A DNA stretch of 64,000 bases from Phycisphaerales bacterium (lineage in GTDB: Bacteria; Planctomycetota; Phycisphaerae; Phycisphaerales; UBA1924): positions 248,001 through 312,000 of the forward strand of contig JAJDDN010000006.1 of NCBI GenBank assembly GCA_029260295.1. The letters are read 5' to 3'. Of this stretch, positions 8,629-16,867 are shown piece after piece; within the stretch, counting starts at the first letter, position 1; each line of letters begins with the position of its first letter. The position numbers and the translations under genes were made by a program. A model generated the notes under the pieces. It was given only the letters and a program-made list of their open reading frames with translations. It was not told the DNA's origin and did no database searches.

Positions 8629-9633
8629 ATGAAAATACTTGTACTCGGCGGGACTCAGTTCAGTGGCAGGGCGTTTGTAGAGCAGGCGAGCGGCAGCGGT
8701 CATGATCTGACCATTTTGCACCGATCCGCGGCTGATCCGGGACTCCCAAAGTCCGTCCGGCGGCTCATTGGTGACCGTGATCCCAAGATTGGGGATGGAT
8801 TGGGTGAAATCAAGGCATTGATCGATGCCGGGGAGCGGTTCGATGCGGTGGTTGATATGTGCGGGTATGTGCCGAGGGTGGTAACCGAGAGCTGTGAACT
8901 GCTCATGGACCACACGGATATGTACCTGTTTACCTCCACGATCAGCGTGTATCCAAGATACGGCAACGAGGCCTCGCCGGATGAGGATTCGGAGCTTATT
9001 GATCTTGAGGACAAAGCCGTCGAAGAGGTCAACGGCGAGACTTATGGGGGATTGAAGGTCCTGTGCGAGCAGGTTGTGACCAAATACTTCCCCCAGAACT
9101 CGTGTATCGTGCGGCCGACGGTGATTGCTGGGCCGAATGATCCGACGGATCGGATTACTTGGTGGACGCGGATGCTTGGGACGCAGGAACGGATGATCTT
9201 CCCGATGGAGCCTTGCGGATTGGCTGGGTTTATTGACGCGCGTGATCTGGCGGAGTTCTTTCAGCATTGCATCGAGCAGAAGACATTCGGGATTTTCAAC
9301 GCGGTTGGCCCGGAAGCGGGGTTGCCATTGCGGTCATTTATTGAGCGGACGCACAAGGCACTGGGTTCCAAATCCGAGCTTGTTGAAGTCGATACGGCTC
9401 GGCTTGCTGAACTCGAAGTGAACCCGTGGACGGATATTCCGACCTGGATTCCTGAGGACGGACAATCGATGTACCGGATCTCGTGTCAGCGAGCGATGAA
9501 CGCGGGGCTCACGATGCGGCCGCTTGAGGAGACCATGCGTGATGTTCGCGCGTGGGATGTGGGGCGTGGGGAGCCGGAACTCACGGCGGGGATGTCTGCG
9601 GAGAAGATGCAAGAGGCGATCGGGAAGGTCTAA
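8629..9633 (+). CDS. NAD-dependent epimerase/dehydratase-like (short-chain extended family)
   Basis: A 334-aa Rossmann-fold protein. The N-terminal nucleotide site is GGTQFSG (residues 7-13), one residue off the usual GxxGxxG, as in atypical extended SDRs such as the CSP41/isoflavone reductase-like groups. The YGGLK segment (about 142) offers the catalytic Tyr and Lys of the YxxxK motif. RPTVIAGPNDPTDR and FIDARDLAEF are typical substrate-domain motifs. The substrate is unknown; members modify nucleotide sugars or bind RNA. The gene is divergent from nuoF and convergent with the following small gene, with no intergenic base. Confidence 0.85.
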   Translation: MKILVLGGTQFSGRAFVEQASGSGHDLTILHRSAADPGLPKSVRRLIGDRDPKIGDGLGEIKALIDAGERFDAVVDMCGYVPRVVTESCELLMDHTDMYLFTSTISVYPRYGNEASPDEDSELIDLEDKAVEEVNGETYGGLKVLCEQVVTKYFPQNSCIVRPTVIAGPNDPTDRITWWTRMLGTQERMIFPMEPCGLAGFIDARDLAEFFQHCIEQKTFGIFNAVGPEAGLPLRSFIERTHKALGSKSELVEVDTARLAELEVNPWTDIPTWIPEDGQSMYRISCQRAMNAGLTMRPLEETMRDVRAWDVGRGEPELTAGMSAEKMQEAIGKV

Positions 9634-9843
9634 TCACGGGTCGTTGCGGTATTCGACTTCTTCGATGGTGGTTTTTCGAAGGATGACTTTGTTGCCATCG
9701 ATTTGGGCATCGGCTTCTTGGGTCGTTTTGGAGATGGTTTCGGTGCGGGAGGTTGTATCGACGGGTTTGGCGGTCGAGTGCCAGAGGTGGCCGAAGAACT
9801 GGCCGATGGCTCGGGTGATCGGGATTTCTTTGTCGGGCTTCAC
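9634..9843 (-). CDS. Small hypothetical protein (69 aa)
   Basis: The reading frame encodes a 69-aa polar protein with the segment GQFFGHLWHSTAKP near the N-terminus and a C-terminal KVILRKTTIEEVEY. The N-terminal FGHLW and the ending TTIEEVE look like small conserved Planctomycetes proteins of unknown function (my recollection, not checked). The start is a GTG at 9843 with a weak ribosome site, only 18 bases from the ATG of the divergent tag gene, which leaves little promoter space. It might belong to a transcript starting inside tag. Its stop abuts the stop of the epimerase gene. Confidence 0.55.
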   Translation of the reverse strand: MKPDKEIPITRAIGQFFGHLWHSTAKPVDTTSRTETISKTTQEADAQIDGNKVILRKTTIEEVEYRNDP

Positions 9844-9861
9844 GCTCTATGGTAGTGCCTT

Positions 9862-10443
9862 ATGACCAAAAAGAATGAACATCGGTGCGAGTGGGCGAGG
9901 ATGGAATCTGAGATTCTGTACCACGATACAGAATGGGGGGTGCCGAACCGGGATGAGCATCATTTGTTTGAGATGCTGACGCTTGAAGGGGCCCAGGCGG
10001 GGCTGAGCTGGTCGACGATCCTGAACAAACGCGAAGGGTACCGGAAGCTCTTTAAGAGGTTTGATCCCAAGAAGGTCGCCAAGTTCACGCAGGACGATAT
10101 CGAACGGCTGATGCTTGATGCGTCGATCGTGCGGAACCGGCTCAAGATCGAATCAACCGTCAGCAACGCCAAGGCGGTGCTCGAGTTGTACAAACAAGGG
10201 ACGAGTTTGAGCGAGTTGATGTGGTCATATGTGGATGACACGCCGATGGTGAATCGGTTTGAGACTCAGGATGATCTGCCGGCGCAGACGGAGTTGTCGA
10301 AGTTCATTTCGAAGGATCTGAAGAAACGCGGGTTTCGGTTTGTTGGGCCGACGATTATGTATGCGATGATGCAGGCGTGTGGAATGGTCAATGACCACAC
10401 GACCAAATGCCTGAGGCATAAAGACTGTTCGCAGATGAAGTGA
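9862..10443 (+). CDS. tag: DNA-3-methyladenine glycosylase I
   Basis: Tag removes 3-methyladenine from alkylated DNA as the first step of base excision repair. The 193-aa protein has the family start RCEWA and YHDTEWG. The helix-hairpin-helix core includes LTLEGAQAGLSWSTILNKRE (Glu38 and Trp46 region contact the base) and FRFVGPTIMYAMMQACGMVNDH. Zinc ligands are in place: Cys9, His21, His179 and Cys183, matching the Cys-His/His-X3-Cys set of the E. coli enzyme. It is convergent with nuoE, with 10 bases between the stops. Confidence 0.96.
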   Translation: MTKKNEHRCEWARMESEILYHDTEWGVPNRDEHHLFEMLTLEGAQAGLSWSTILNKREGYRKLFKRFDPKKVAKFTQDDIERLMLDASIVRNRLKIESTVSNAKAVLELYKQGTSLSELMWSYVDDTPMVNRFETQDDLPAQTELSKFISKDLKKRGFRFVGPTIMYAMMQACGMVNDHTTKCLRHKDCSQMK

Positions 10444-10453
10444 GAACGAAGTC

Positions 10454-11026
10454 TCAAAGGTCTTCTTTGACCGCTCCGGTGCCGCCGGGTTTGTAGGAGC
10501 CGTTCTGGATCTGGTCGATCATTTCGACGGCTCGTTCTGGGGTCAGGTTCTCATGCAGATCTTCGTTGTAGAGGGCTGCTGGGGCGGTGCCGCAGGAGCC
10601 GATGCATTCGAGTTCGACGAGGGTGAACTTGTTGTCGGGGGTGGTCTGGCCGACATCGATGCCGAGCTTTTCTTTGATCGCTTCGGTGCATGCGGTCGCG
10701 CTGCAGAACTCGCAGGCGATCGAACGGCAGACGGAGATCAGGTTCTCGCCCTTGTTGTGCTCCCAGTACTCTTCGTAGAAGGAGACGGTATCGAGGACTT
10801 CGCCTGGGGTGATGCTGAGAACCTCGGCGATTTCTTTCATGGCTTGTTTGGGGACCCAGCCGTAGTGGTGCTGGACGAGATGGAGGGCTTGGAAGAGGGC
10901 ACCCTTTGGTTTCTGGTAGCGCGGGATGTACTCGTCGCGGAGTTTTTTGACCATGTCGGCGGTCAGGTAGGGCTCGTCGCGGGTTTCGATGGTTGCGGAG
11001 CCGGAGTTTTTGGTGATCCAGGGCAT
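10454..11026 (-). CDS. nuoE: NADH-quinone oxidoreductase subunit E (NuoE)
   Basis: A 190-aa thioredoxin-fold subunit that carries the N1a [2Fe-2S] cluster next to NuoF. Ligands are Cys100, Cys105, Cys141 and Cys145 (CRSIAC and CIGSC, the expected C-x4-C and C-x3-C spacing). The helical N-terminus ALHLVQHHYGWVP and the EVLDTVSFYEEY segment are typical. AAGGA lies upstream of the ATG. On this strand the order is nuoD, nuoE, nuoF, but two genes lie between nuoD and nuoE and three (two on the other strand) between nuoE and nuoF. Confidence 0.96.
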   Translation of the reverse strand: MPWITKNSGSATIETRDEPYLTADMVKKLRDEYIPRYQKPKGALFQALHLVQHHYGWVPKQAMKEIAEVLSITPGEVLDTVSFYEEYWEHNKGENLISVCRSIACEFCSATACTEAIKEKLGIDVGQTTPDNKFTLVELECIGSCGTAPAALYNEDLHENLTPERAVEMIDQIQNGSYKPGGTGAVKEDL

Positions 11027-11097
11027 TGATGGAATCCTTGTGGGTTTAGGCCGGGGGATCGTAGGTGCTTGGATCTGATTTGGCCCATTGGCTGGGG

Positions 11098-11484
11098 TCA
11101 GTCCTTGAGGAGGCTGACATCGTATGGGGTCCAGCTTGTGGAGGTGCCTCTTGAGATTCTGGCGGTGTAGGAGCCGCGTTTGATGACGAACTGCTCTGGG
11201 TCTGTAATCGAGCTGCCTGATGCGCCGATCAGGAGGATGACGCGTTCCATGGGTGGGGATTCGACGGGGCCGAGGGTTTGTTCCTCGCCGGCTTTGATGG
11301 CGATGGACTCAAGAATAATGGCATCGGCAAACTTGGGACGGTGCTCGATGCGGGCGTTGAGGTTGGTTGTCGAGTCATTGATGACGCGGACGGTGTAGGT
11401 GGGGTTGATCGAACAGCCCGTGATGGAAATCAGCGAAAGAACCGAAATGACAGAGATAGCGATTGATCTGATTGCTTGCTTCAT
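11098..11484 (-). CDS. Small lipoprotein of unknown function (YcfL-like size)
   Basis: The ATG at 11484 gives 128 aa. A signal peptide with a lipobox LISITGCS puts the mature N-terminal Cys at about residue 24, so the protein should be lipid-anchored on the periplasmic side. The mature part is a small beta-rich domain: YTVRVINDSTTNLNARIEHR, a GEEQTLGPVESPP turn, RVILLIGASG and a final SYTARISRG. I do not recognise a named family. It lies just upstream of nuoE on the same strand, with 71 bases between them. Confidence 0.7.
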   Translation of the reverse strand: MKQAIRSIAISVISVLSLISITGCSINPTYTVRVINDSTTNLNARIEHRPKFADAIILESIAIKAGEEQTLGPVESPPMERVILLIGASGSSITDPEQFVIKRGSYTARISRGTSTSWTPYDVSLLKD

Positions 11485-11520
11485 GCTTGGACTGTACGCG
11501 GCTGAACGCAATGGGATTGA

Positions 11521-12270
11521 TCAGGGACAGCCTGCTCCGAAGATCGTGAGGAACTGGGAGATATCGAAGAAGTCGAGTTGGCCGTCGGCGTTGAAGTCGG
11601 CGGGCGAGCAGGGCTCTGTCGGCGGCGGGGTGTGTGTCGTGACGGTGTACCGAACTGCCGAACCTGCTCTTCCTCGGAAGGCCACGGTCGATGCGTTGAC
11701 CGGCCCCCCGCTGTTGATGGCTTGGATGTCAAATGCGCCCGGCTGGATCAGTCGAACGAGCACTTCGTCGACTTCCTCGTTGTCTGCGTTGATTGTGTAG
11801 TCGATTGCTGTGTCTGGTAGCGAGGTCATCGCCAGAGAGAATGGGCCTTGGAGACCTTTGAGGGCGAGGGTGAATGTCATTCCCCCGGCTGGGAGATCAA
11901 AGAACTTCATGATTTCAAGAGTTCCGTTTCCGCCGTTGGTGTTCGAATATCGGAACTCGAGTTCACCCCCAACATCTGAGGTAATCACAATATCGTCGTT
12001 GGGATTTGGTGTGAGATCGTGGTAGATGATGGTGTAGTCTGAGACGGGGAAGTTGGTAAAGGAGCCACCGTTGAGTGTTGGCGGGGCGTCGGTGTCCCAA
12101 ACAATCACGCATTCGAGAACCCCGTGGGTTGCTGGTGAGACTGTATCAAATGGGATACGGTCAGCAGCGCTGCTGGAGCCCATTGAAAAAAGCCTGAGTT
12201 CGAGGAGTTCGGCGTTGGCAAAGTTTGAGGCTGCCAAGAGGGTTGCGATAGATATGTATATGCGGTTCAT
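11521..12270 (-). CDS. Secreted protein with single-loop GC-type dockerin-like C-terminus
   Basis: A 249-aa protein from the ATG at 12270 (MNRIYISIATLLAASNFANA is the signal peptide). The middle is beta-rich with no recognised catalytic motif; it resembles choice-of-anchor style secreted proteins. The C-terminus has one EF-hand loop, DFNADGQLDFFD, followed by FLTIFGAGCP. The opening Cys of CSPAD and the penultimate Cys bracket the loop. It is the only such protein outside the 25-46 kb cluster and the only one with one loop instead of two. It sits between nuoE and nuoD on their strand. Confidence 0.8.
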   Translation of the reverse strand: MNRIYISIATLLAASNFANAELLELRLFSMGSSSAADRIPFDTVSPATHGVLECVIVWDTDAPPTLNGGSFTNFPVSDYTIIYHDLTPNPNDDIVITSDVGGELEFRYSNTNGGNGTLEIMKFFDLPAGGMTFTLALKGLQGPFSLAMTSLPDTAIDYTINADNEEVDEVLVRLIQPGAFDIQAINSGGPVNASTVAFRGRAGSAVRYTVTTHTPPPTEPCSPADFNADGQLDFFDISQFLTIFGAGCP

Positions 12271-12421
12271 GTGTATGTCCATTATGTTTGAATGATCCAA
12301 TCGTTCTTCCAACAACGATCGAAGTATAAATGAATTCTGGCGTGGATGCAAGAACATTCTTTCATGCCGTATAGAACATGAATACCTGGCGGATAGAGCG
12401 TGCCGAGGAATGAAATCTTTT

Positions 12422-13711
12422 CTACCGATCCAGCTCGCCCGCGACGATGTTGAGCGAGCCCATGACCGCGACGAGGTCGGCGAGCATGTGGCCTTCGAGC
12501 ATCTTGGGGATCATGGAATAGTTGATGAAGCTTGGCGGGCGGGTCTTGGCTCGGAAGGAGCATTTGGAGCCGTCAGCGACTATGTAATAACCCAGCTCGC
12601 CGTTGGCGGTTTCGTGGGCGCCGTAGACCTCGCCGATGGGGGCTTCCCAGCCGCGGTTGGTCATGATGAGCTCGAAGTGCTGGATGAGCCCTTCGATGGA
12701 GCCGTAGACATCAGACTTGGGTGGCTTGGTCATTTTTTCGTCGGCGAAGACATCGGTCGGGCCATCTGGGATCCGGTCGATGAGCTGGTCGATGATGCGG
12801 ATGGATTGCTTGATCTCTTCGATGCGGACCAAGAAGCGGCAGTAGCAGTCGCCGTCGCGTGCGATGGGGACATCGAACTCGACGGCCTTGGCACCATTGC
12901 CGTCCCAGTTGTCGGCGTAGCAGAGGTAGGGCTCGTCCTTGCGGAGGTCGCGGCGAACACCTGAGCCGCGAGCGATCGGGCCGGTGGCGCTGTAGGCGAT
13001 GGCCTCGTCGTGGGTGATGACGCCGATGCCTTGGGTGCGGTCCATGAAAATGCGGTTGCGTTCGACCAGGTTCATCAGATCATCGACGGCTTCTTCGAGC
13101 ACGCCGTGCAGGAATTTTTTGGTCATACGGGCGAAGACTTCTTCGTCCGGGATTTCTTTGACGATGCCACCAACGCGGGACCAATCCGGATGGAATCGCT
13201 GGCCCGAGGCGTAGTCCATGATGTCATAGATGTGCTCGCGGGGATTGAACGCGTAGAGGAAGCCGGTGATCGCGCCGACATCAAGACCGGCGGCTCCAAC
13301 GCACAGCAGGTGGTCCTGGATGCGTCCGAGCTCGGCCATGATGGTGCGGAGGACTTTGCACTTGGTTGAGATTTCGATGCCGAAGAGTTTTTCGACGGTG
13401 TGGTGCCAGCAGATGCCATTGGAGATCGAGGAGAGGTAGTTCATCCTTGAAACAATTGTCACATACTGGTTGTAGTCCATATGCTCGGCGAGCTTCTCGA
13501 ATCCAGAATGCAGATACCCGATGTGTGGCGTGCAGCGCGCGACGCGTTCGCCGTCGAGTTCGAGGACGAGGCGGAGGGTGGTGTGGGTCGCGGGGTGCTG
13601 GGGGCCGAAGTTGAGGACCCAGCGGTCGCCGGTGTCGACATGGTCTTTGAGGTAATCGACCTTGTCGGTGTTTGGGTCGATCCCGGTGTCCGGCGTGAGT
13701 GTGTATGGCAT
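12422..13711 (-). CDS. nuoD: NADH-quinone oxidoreductase subunit D (NuoD, 49 kDa)
   Basis: A 429-aa quinone-site subunit of Complex I. The family motifs are present: LNFGPQHPATHTTLRLVLEL, GYLHSGFEKLAEH, NQYVTIVSRMNYLS with the following region, and the C-terminal end PSFINYSMIPKMLEGHMLADLVA, ending LNIVAGELDR. The last Arg is typical of NuoD. The start MPYTLTPDTG at 13711 is chosen because AAGGGAT lies 7 bases upstream; the frame is open a further 24 codons. No nuoA, B or C is next to it: upstream lies a divergent metal transporter. Confidence 0.96.
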   Translation of the reverse strand: MPYTLTPDTGIDPNTDKVDYLKDHVDTGDRWVLNFGPQHPATHTTLRLVLELDGERVARCTPHIGYLHSGFEKLAEHMDYNQYVTIVSRMNYLSSISNGICWHHTVEKLFGIEISTKCKVLRTIMAELGRIQDHLLCVGAAGLDVGAITGFLYAFNPREHIYDIMDYASGQRFHPDWSRVGGIVKEIPDEEVFARMTKKFLHGVLEEAVDDLMNLVERNRIFMDRTQGIGVITHDEAIAYSATGPIARGSGVRRDLRKDEPYLCYADNWDGNGAKAVEFDVPIARDGDCYCRFLVRIEEIKQSIRIIDQLIDRIPDGPTDVFADEKMTKPPKSDVYGSIEGLIQHFELIMTNRGWEAPIGEVYGAHETANGELGYYIVADGSKCSFRAKTRPPSFINYSMIPKMLEGHMLADLVAVMGSLNIVAGELDR

Positions 13712-13863
13712 CTTCGATCCCTTTAGAATGATCCCGAGCAAGTGCCCGGGGCGTGCTGGGCGATGATAGAGCGAAACTGGCACTTTGGCACTCTCGGAGG
13801 TGGGAATGCGTACGATCTTGGCTCATGTGGGAATCTTTGAGCCCTCGGGCGGGATATTGAACT

Positions 13864-15192
13864 ATGGAAGCTTTCTTTACAGAACTGTGGATGATCCTGA
13901 CCGAATCGTCGGTCTGGTTGATCTTTGGATTTTTACTCGCTGGGGTGGTTCATGTGCTGGTGCCTCGGGAGTGGATGATGAAGCATCTGGGAGGTAAGGG
14001 GATCGTTCCGATCGCCAAGGCCTCTCTGCTTGGGATCCCGCTGCCGTTGTGCTCGTGTGCGGTGATCCCGGTCGCTGCCGGGCTCCGCGAACAGGGCGCG
14101 TCCAAAGGGGCCAGCGCGGCGTTTGCGATTTCTACGCCTCAGACCGGTGAGGAATCGGTCCCGTTGACATGGGGGTTGTTCGGGCCATTCTTCGCGCTTG
14201 CTCGTCCGGTGATCGCGGTGTTTACTGGATTGCTGGCGGGGATCTTGATTGATTTGACGCATCGGAATGAAACCGAATCCAAATCTGAAACACAAGCCGA
14301 CTCGATCGAGGATCCCAATGCTATTGGGTTGTCGATCACCAACGCGGACGATGCGGGTGCTGTCGTTGCTCAGACGGAGAAGAAAGCGACCGGTTCGTGC
14401 TGCTCATCAAAGCCCAAGCCCGAAGCAAGTTCGTGTTATTCCTCTACCAAACCCAAGGCAGAACCTGCGAGCGGATCGTGCTGCTCGTCCACGCCTCAGA
14501 AGACGGGGCTCGGGTTTGCGGGCTCGACCAAGGAAGCATTCCGGCATGGGTTCGGGGTGATGCTTGTTGATCTGGCGATGTGGCTCGCTCTCGGGCTGGT
14601 CATGGCGGCGGTCATCGGCTCGGCGGTGCCTCCGGGGTGGTTCGAGGAGCATGTCGGGTCTGGGCTTTGGCCCAAACTGGTCATGCTGGTTGTGGGGATT
14701 CCACTCTATATCTGCGCGACGAGTTCGACGCCTTTGGCGTTTGGGCTTGTGTCTGCCGGGCTCTCGCCGGGGGCGGCCCTTGTACTGCTGCTCTCTGGAC
14801 CAGCGACCAATGTGGCGACGATGAGTTGGCTGATTAAAGACCTTGGTGCCAAGGCATTGGTGATCTATTTGAGCGTGATTGCAGGTGTGGCACTTGGTGC
14901 TGGGATCATCTTTGATGCGTTCTTCCTCAACATGGTGACGCTGGCCGACACCGCATCCAAGCATGAGCACGGGATGGGCGGCTTCGGGTACAAAGAAGTC
15001 GCGGCCGTGATCTTTGTGATGCTCATGGCATGGGCGCTTGGGATCAAGGCCCGAAAGTGGCTCGATGCTCATAAAGTCGGAACACCAACCCCCCAAAGCA
15101 GCGGCGGATGCTGCTCGTCGACCGGAGCCTCTTCTTGCGGGTGTTCATCGCAAGAAAAACCCGCTCCAAAGAGCGGGTGCTGTGGGTCTTGA
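13864..15192 (+). CDS. SO_0444-type Cu/Zn efflux permease with cysteine-rich linker and tail
   Basis: A 442-aa polytopic membrane permease of the YraQ/SO_0444 family. Two similar membrane halves (about 1-130 and 225-395) each carry the conserved SASG-like or GIPLPLCSCAVIP and GIPLYICATSSTPLAFG loops, where Cys residues line the transport path. The halves are joined by a soluble linker (about 138-222) with CCSS, CYSS and CCSS clusters set in Lys/Pro. The C-terminus holds three more Cys clusters (CCSS, CGCSS, CCGS). These are likely cytoplasmic metal-collecting sites for Cu or Zn (inference). The gene is divergent from nuoD. Its 3' end contains a terminator for the opposite strand. Confidence 0.87.
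   Translation: MEAFFTELWMILTESSVWLIFGFLLAGVVHVLVPREWMMKHLGGKGIVPIAKASLLGIPLPLCSCAVIPVAAGLREQGASKGASAAFAISTPQTGEESVPLTWGLFGPFFALARPVIAVFTGLLAGILIDLTHRNETESKSETQADSIEDPNAIGLSITNADDAGAVVAQTEKKATGSCCSSKPKPEASSCYSSTKPKAEPASGSCCSSTPQKTGLGFAGSTKEAFRHGFGVMLVDLAMWLALGLVMAAVIGSAVPPGWFEEHVGSGLWPKLVMLVVGIPLYICATSSTPLAFGLVSAGLSPGAALVLLLSGPATNVATMSWLIKDLGAKALVIYLSVIAGVALGAGIIFDAFFLNMVTLADTASKHEHGMGGFGYKEVAAVIFVMLMAWALGIKARKWLDAHKVGTPTPQSSGGCCSSTGASSCGCSSQEKPAPKSGCCGS
15151..15178 (-). terminator. Rho-independent terminator for pepA, embedded in the permease coding end
   Basis: ACCCGCTC at 15159-15166 pairs with GAGCGGGT at 15171-15178 around a CAAA loop. Read on the minus strand the hairpin is followed by TTTTTCTTG, so it ends transcripts of the aminopeptidase gene. 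On the plus strand there is no T tract; there it encodes part of the cysteine tail of the permease. Confidence 0.75.
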
Positions 15193-15205
15193 TGGATTAA
15201 AGCGA

Positions 15206-16696
15206 TTAGCTCCGCTCGACTACTTCAGCAAGCAGGCGTGCACCGAATCCGGTTGGGCCCGGGTTGATCGGGCCCTTGGTGGACTTGGTCGCGTGGGTGC
15301 CTGCGATGTCGACATGGGCCCACTTGACGCCGTCTTCGACAAAGTGCTCGAGGAACGCGGCACCCTGGATTGGGTGCGCCTCACGGACTGGAGCGCTGTT
15401 GACGATGTCAGCGATCGGTGACTTCATAAGCGCCGTGTAATCTTTATCGAGCGGCATGCGCCACACGCGTTCGTTCGAGGCTTGACCCGCGTCGCTGAAC
15501 TTCTCGAAGAGTGCATCGTCGTTGGACCAGCACCCGGCGTATGCAGAGCCCAGCGCGACGACAACGCCGCCCGTAAGCGTGGCGATGTCGACGACGAACT
15601 CTGGTTTTTCTTTTTCGCACGCCCAGCAGAGCCCGTCGGCCATAACCAATCGCCCCTCGGCGTCGGTGTTGGTGATCTCGACGGTCACGCCGTTGCGGAA
15701 CTCGATGACATCGTCGGGGCGGTAGGCCTCGTCGGAGATCGAGTTCTCGGCTGAAACGAGCAGTGCAACGACCGGGCGGTTTGGTTTGATGACATTGGCG
15801 ATGATGTGCATCGCGCCGATAGCGCCGCAGCCGCCGTCTTTGTCTCGTTTCATGCCGACCATGCCGCCGCCGACTTTGATCGAGAGGCCGCCGGAGTCGT
15901 AGGACATGGTCTTACCGACGATAACGATTGGTGCTTTGGACTTGCCGCTCTTGGGGGTGTACTCCATGCGGATCATGCAGGGCTTGTTCTCGCTTGCTTT
16001 ACCGACATTGATAAGCCCGTTGAGGCGTTCGTCTTCGAGTTTCTTTCCTGAGAACACGGTGCACTTCATGCCTGTCTTGCGAGCGATTTTTTTGCACTCG
16101 CCAGCGATCCACATCGGGGTCGCGATGTTTGGCGGGGTCTGGGAGAGCGTGCGGGCGATGTTCGAGCCCTCGGCCATCCCGAGTCCGCGGCGGAGCCCGT
16201 CTTCGAACTTGGCGTGCGAACCTGATAGGGTAAGTGTTGGTTTTTTGGCGACGGTTGTTGCCGATCCGCGGAGGCCGTCGTAGGTCCAGCAGACCAATCC
16301 GAATCCTTCGCCGAGCATCGCGCCGACATCGAACGGCTTGACCTGTGCTTTCTTGGAGAGCTTGGCCATCGCACCGCTGAGGGCGAACTGAACCGAGTTG
16401 ATCCCGGCGGCACTCAGTGCACGACCGAGGGCACCGCCTGAGTTTCGGAGCGTAGCAATGTCGAAGCTGGCTTTGTCGCCGAGCCCGATGATGAAGACGC
16501 GGTCGTAGCCCTTGGTTGGGTAGGCTTGGACGATCGAGCCGGCGTCGCCTGTGGCTTCGGATCGCTTGGAGGCGGCGGCGATGGAGCCGTCGGTGTCGAG
16601 TGCTTTGGTGTCGGCGTCGAGGGGCTGACCTTTGAACATGCCGACGACGAGGGCTTTGGATTTGGAGCGGGAACCGACTTTGATTGGATCGAACAT
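15206..16696 (-). CDS. pepA: Leucyl aminopeptidase, M17 family (PepA type)
   Basis: A 496-aa cytosolic aminopeptidase using two metal ions to cleave N-terminal residues. The C-terminal catalytic domain shows VGKTMSYDSGGLSIK, GMKRDKDGGCGAIGAM, the signature NTDAEGRLVMADGL (metal-binding Asp/Glu and catalytic Arg) and DIATLTGG. HVDIAGTHA near the end is typical as well. The N-terminal half (1-170) is the macro-like domain. AGGAG sits 8 bases before the ATG. A promoter candidate lies about 100 bases upstream and a terminator overlaps the neighbouring permease gene. The substrate preference cannot be read from sequence. Confidence 0.93.
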   Translation of the reverse strand: MFDPIKVGSRSKSKALVVGMFKGQPLDADTKALDTDGSIAAASKRSEATGDAGSIVQAYPTKGYDRVFIIGLGDKASFDIATLRNSGGALGRALSAAGINSVQFALSGAMAKLSKKAQVKPFDVGAMLGEGFGLVCWTYDGLRGSATTVAKKPTLTLSGSHAKFEDGLRRGLGMAEGSNIARTLSQTPPNIATPMWIAGECKKIARKTGMKCTVFSGKKLEDERLNGLINVGKASENKPCMIRMEYTPKSGKSKAPIVIVGKTMSYDSGGLSIKVGGGMVGMKRDKDGGCGAIGAMHIIANVIKPNRPVVALLVSAENSISDEAYRPDDVIEFRNGVTVEITNTDAEGRLVMADGLCWACEKEKPEFVVDIATLTGGVVVALGSAYAGCWSNDDALFEKFSDAGQASNERVWRMPLDKDYTALMKSPIADIVNSAPVREAHPIQGAAFLEHFVEDGVKWAHVDIAGTHATKSTKGPINPGPTGFGARLLAEVVERS

Positions 16697-16793
16697 TTCA
16701 GAATCTCCTGTTTTTCTGAATAAATATACAAGGCTCAGAGGGGAAAGTTGCCTGAATGACGCTCAAAGCGGGATTTTGATCAGGAATCAGTCC

Positions 16794-16821
16794 ATTGTAA
16801 TGTAGACCGGTTTTGGCACAA
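16794..16821 (-). promoter_or_regulatory. Candidate sigma-70-like promoter for pepA
   Basis: Read on the minus strand: TTGTGC, a 16-base spacer, then TACAAT. It is 98 bases upstream of the pepA start. Spacing and -10 fit the sigma-70 consensus; the -35 is only a partial match. Confidence 0.4.
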
Positions 16822-16867
16822 TGGCGCGAAATTGGTCCAATACATGCTCTCCAACAAGGCGAGGGCC

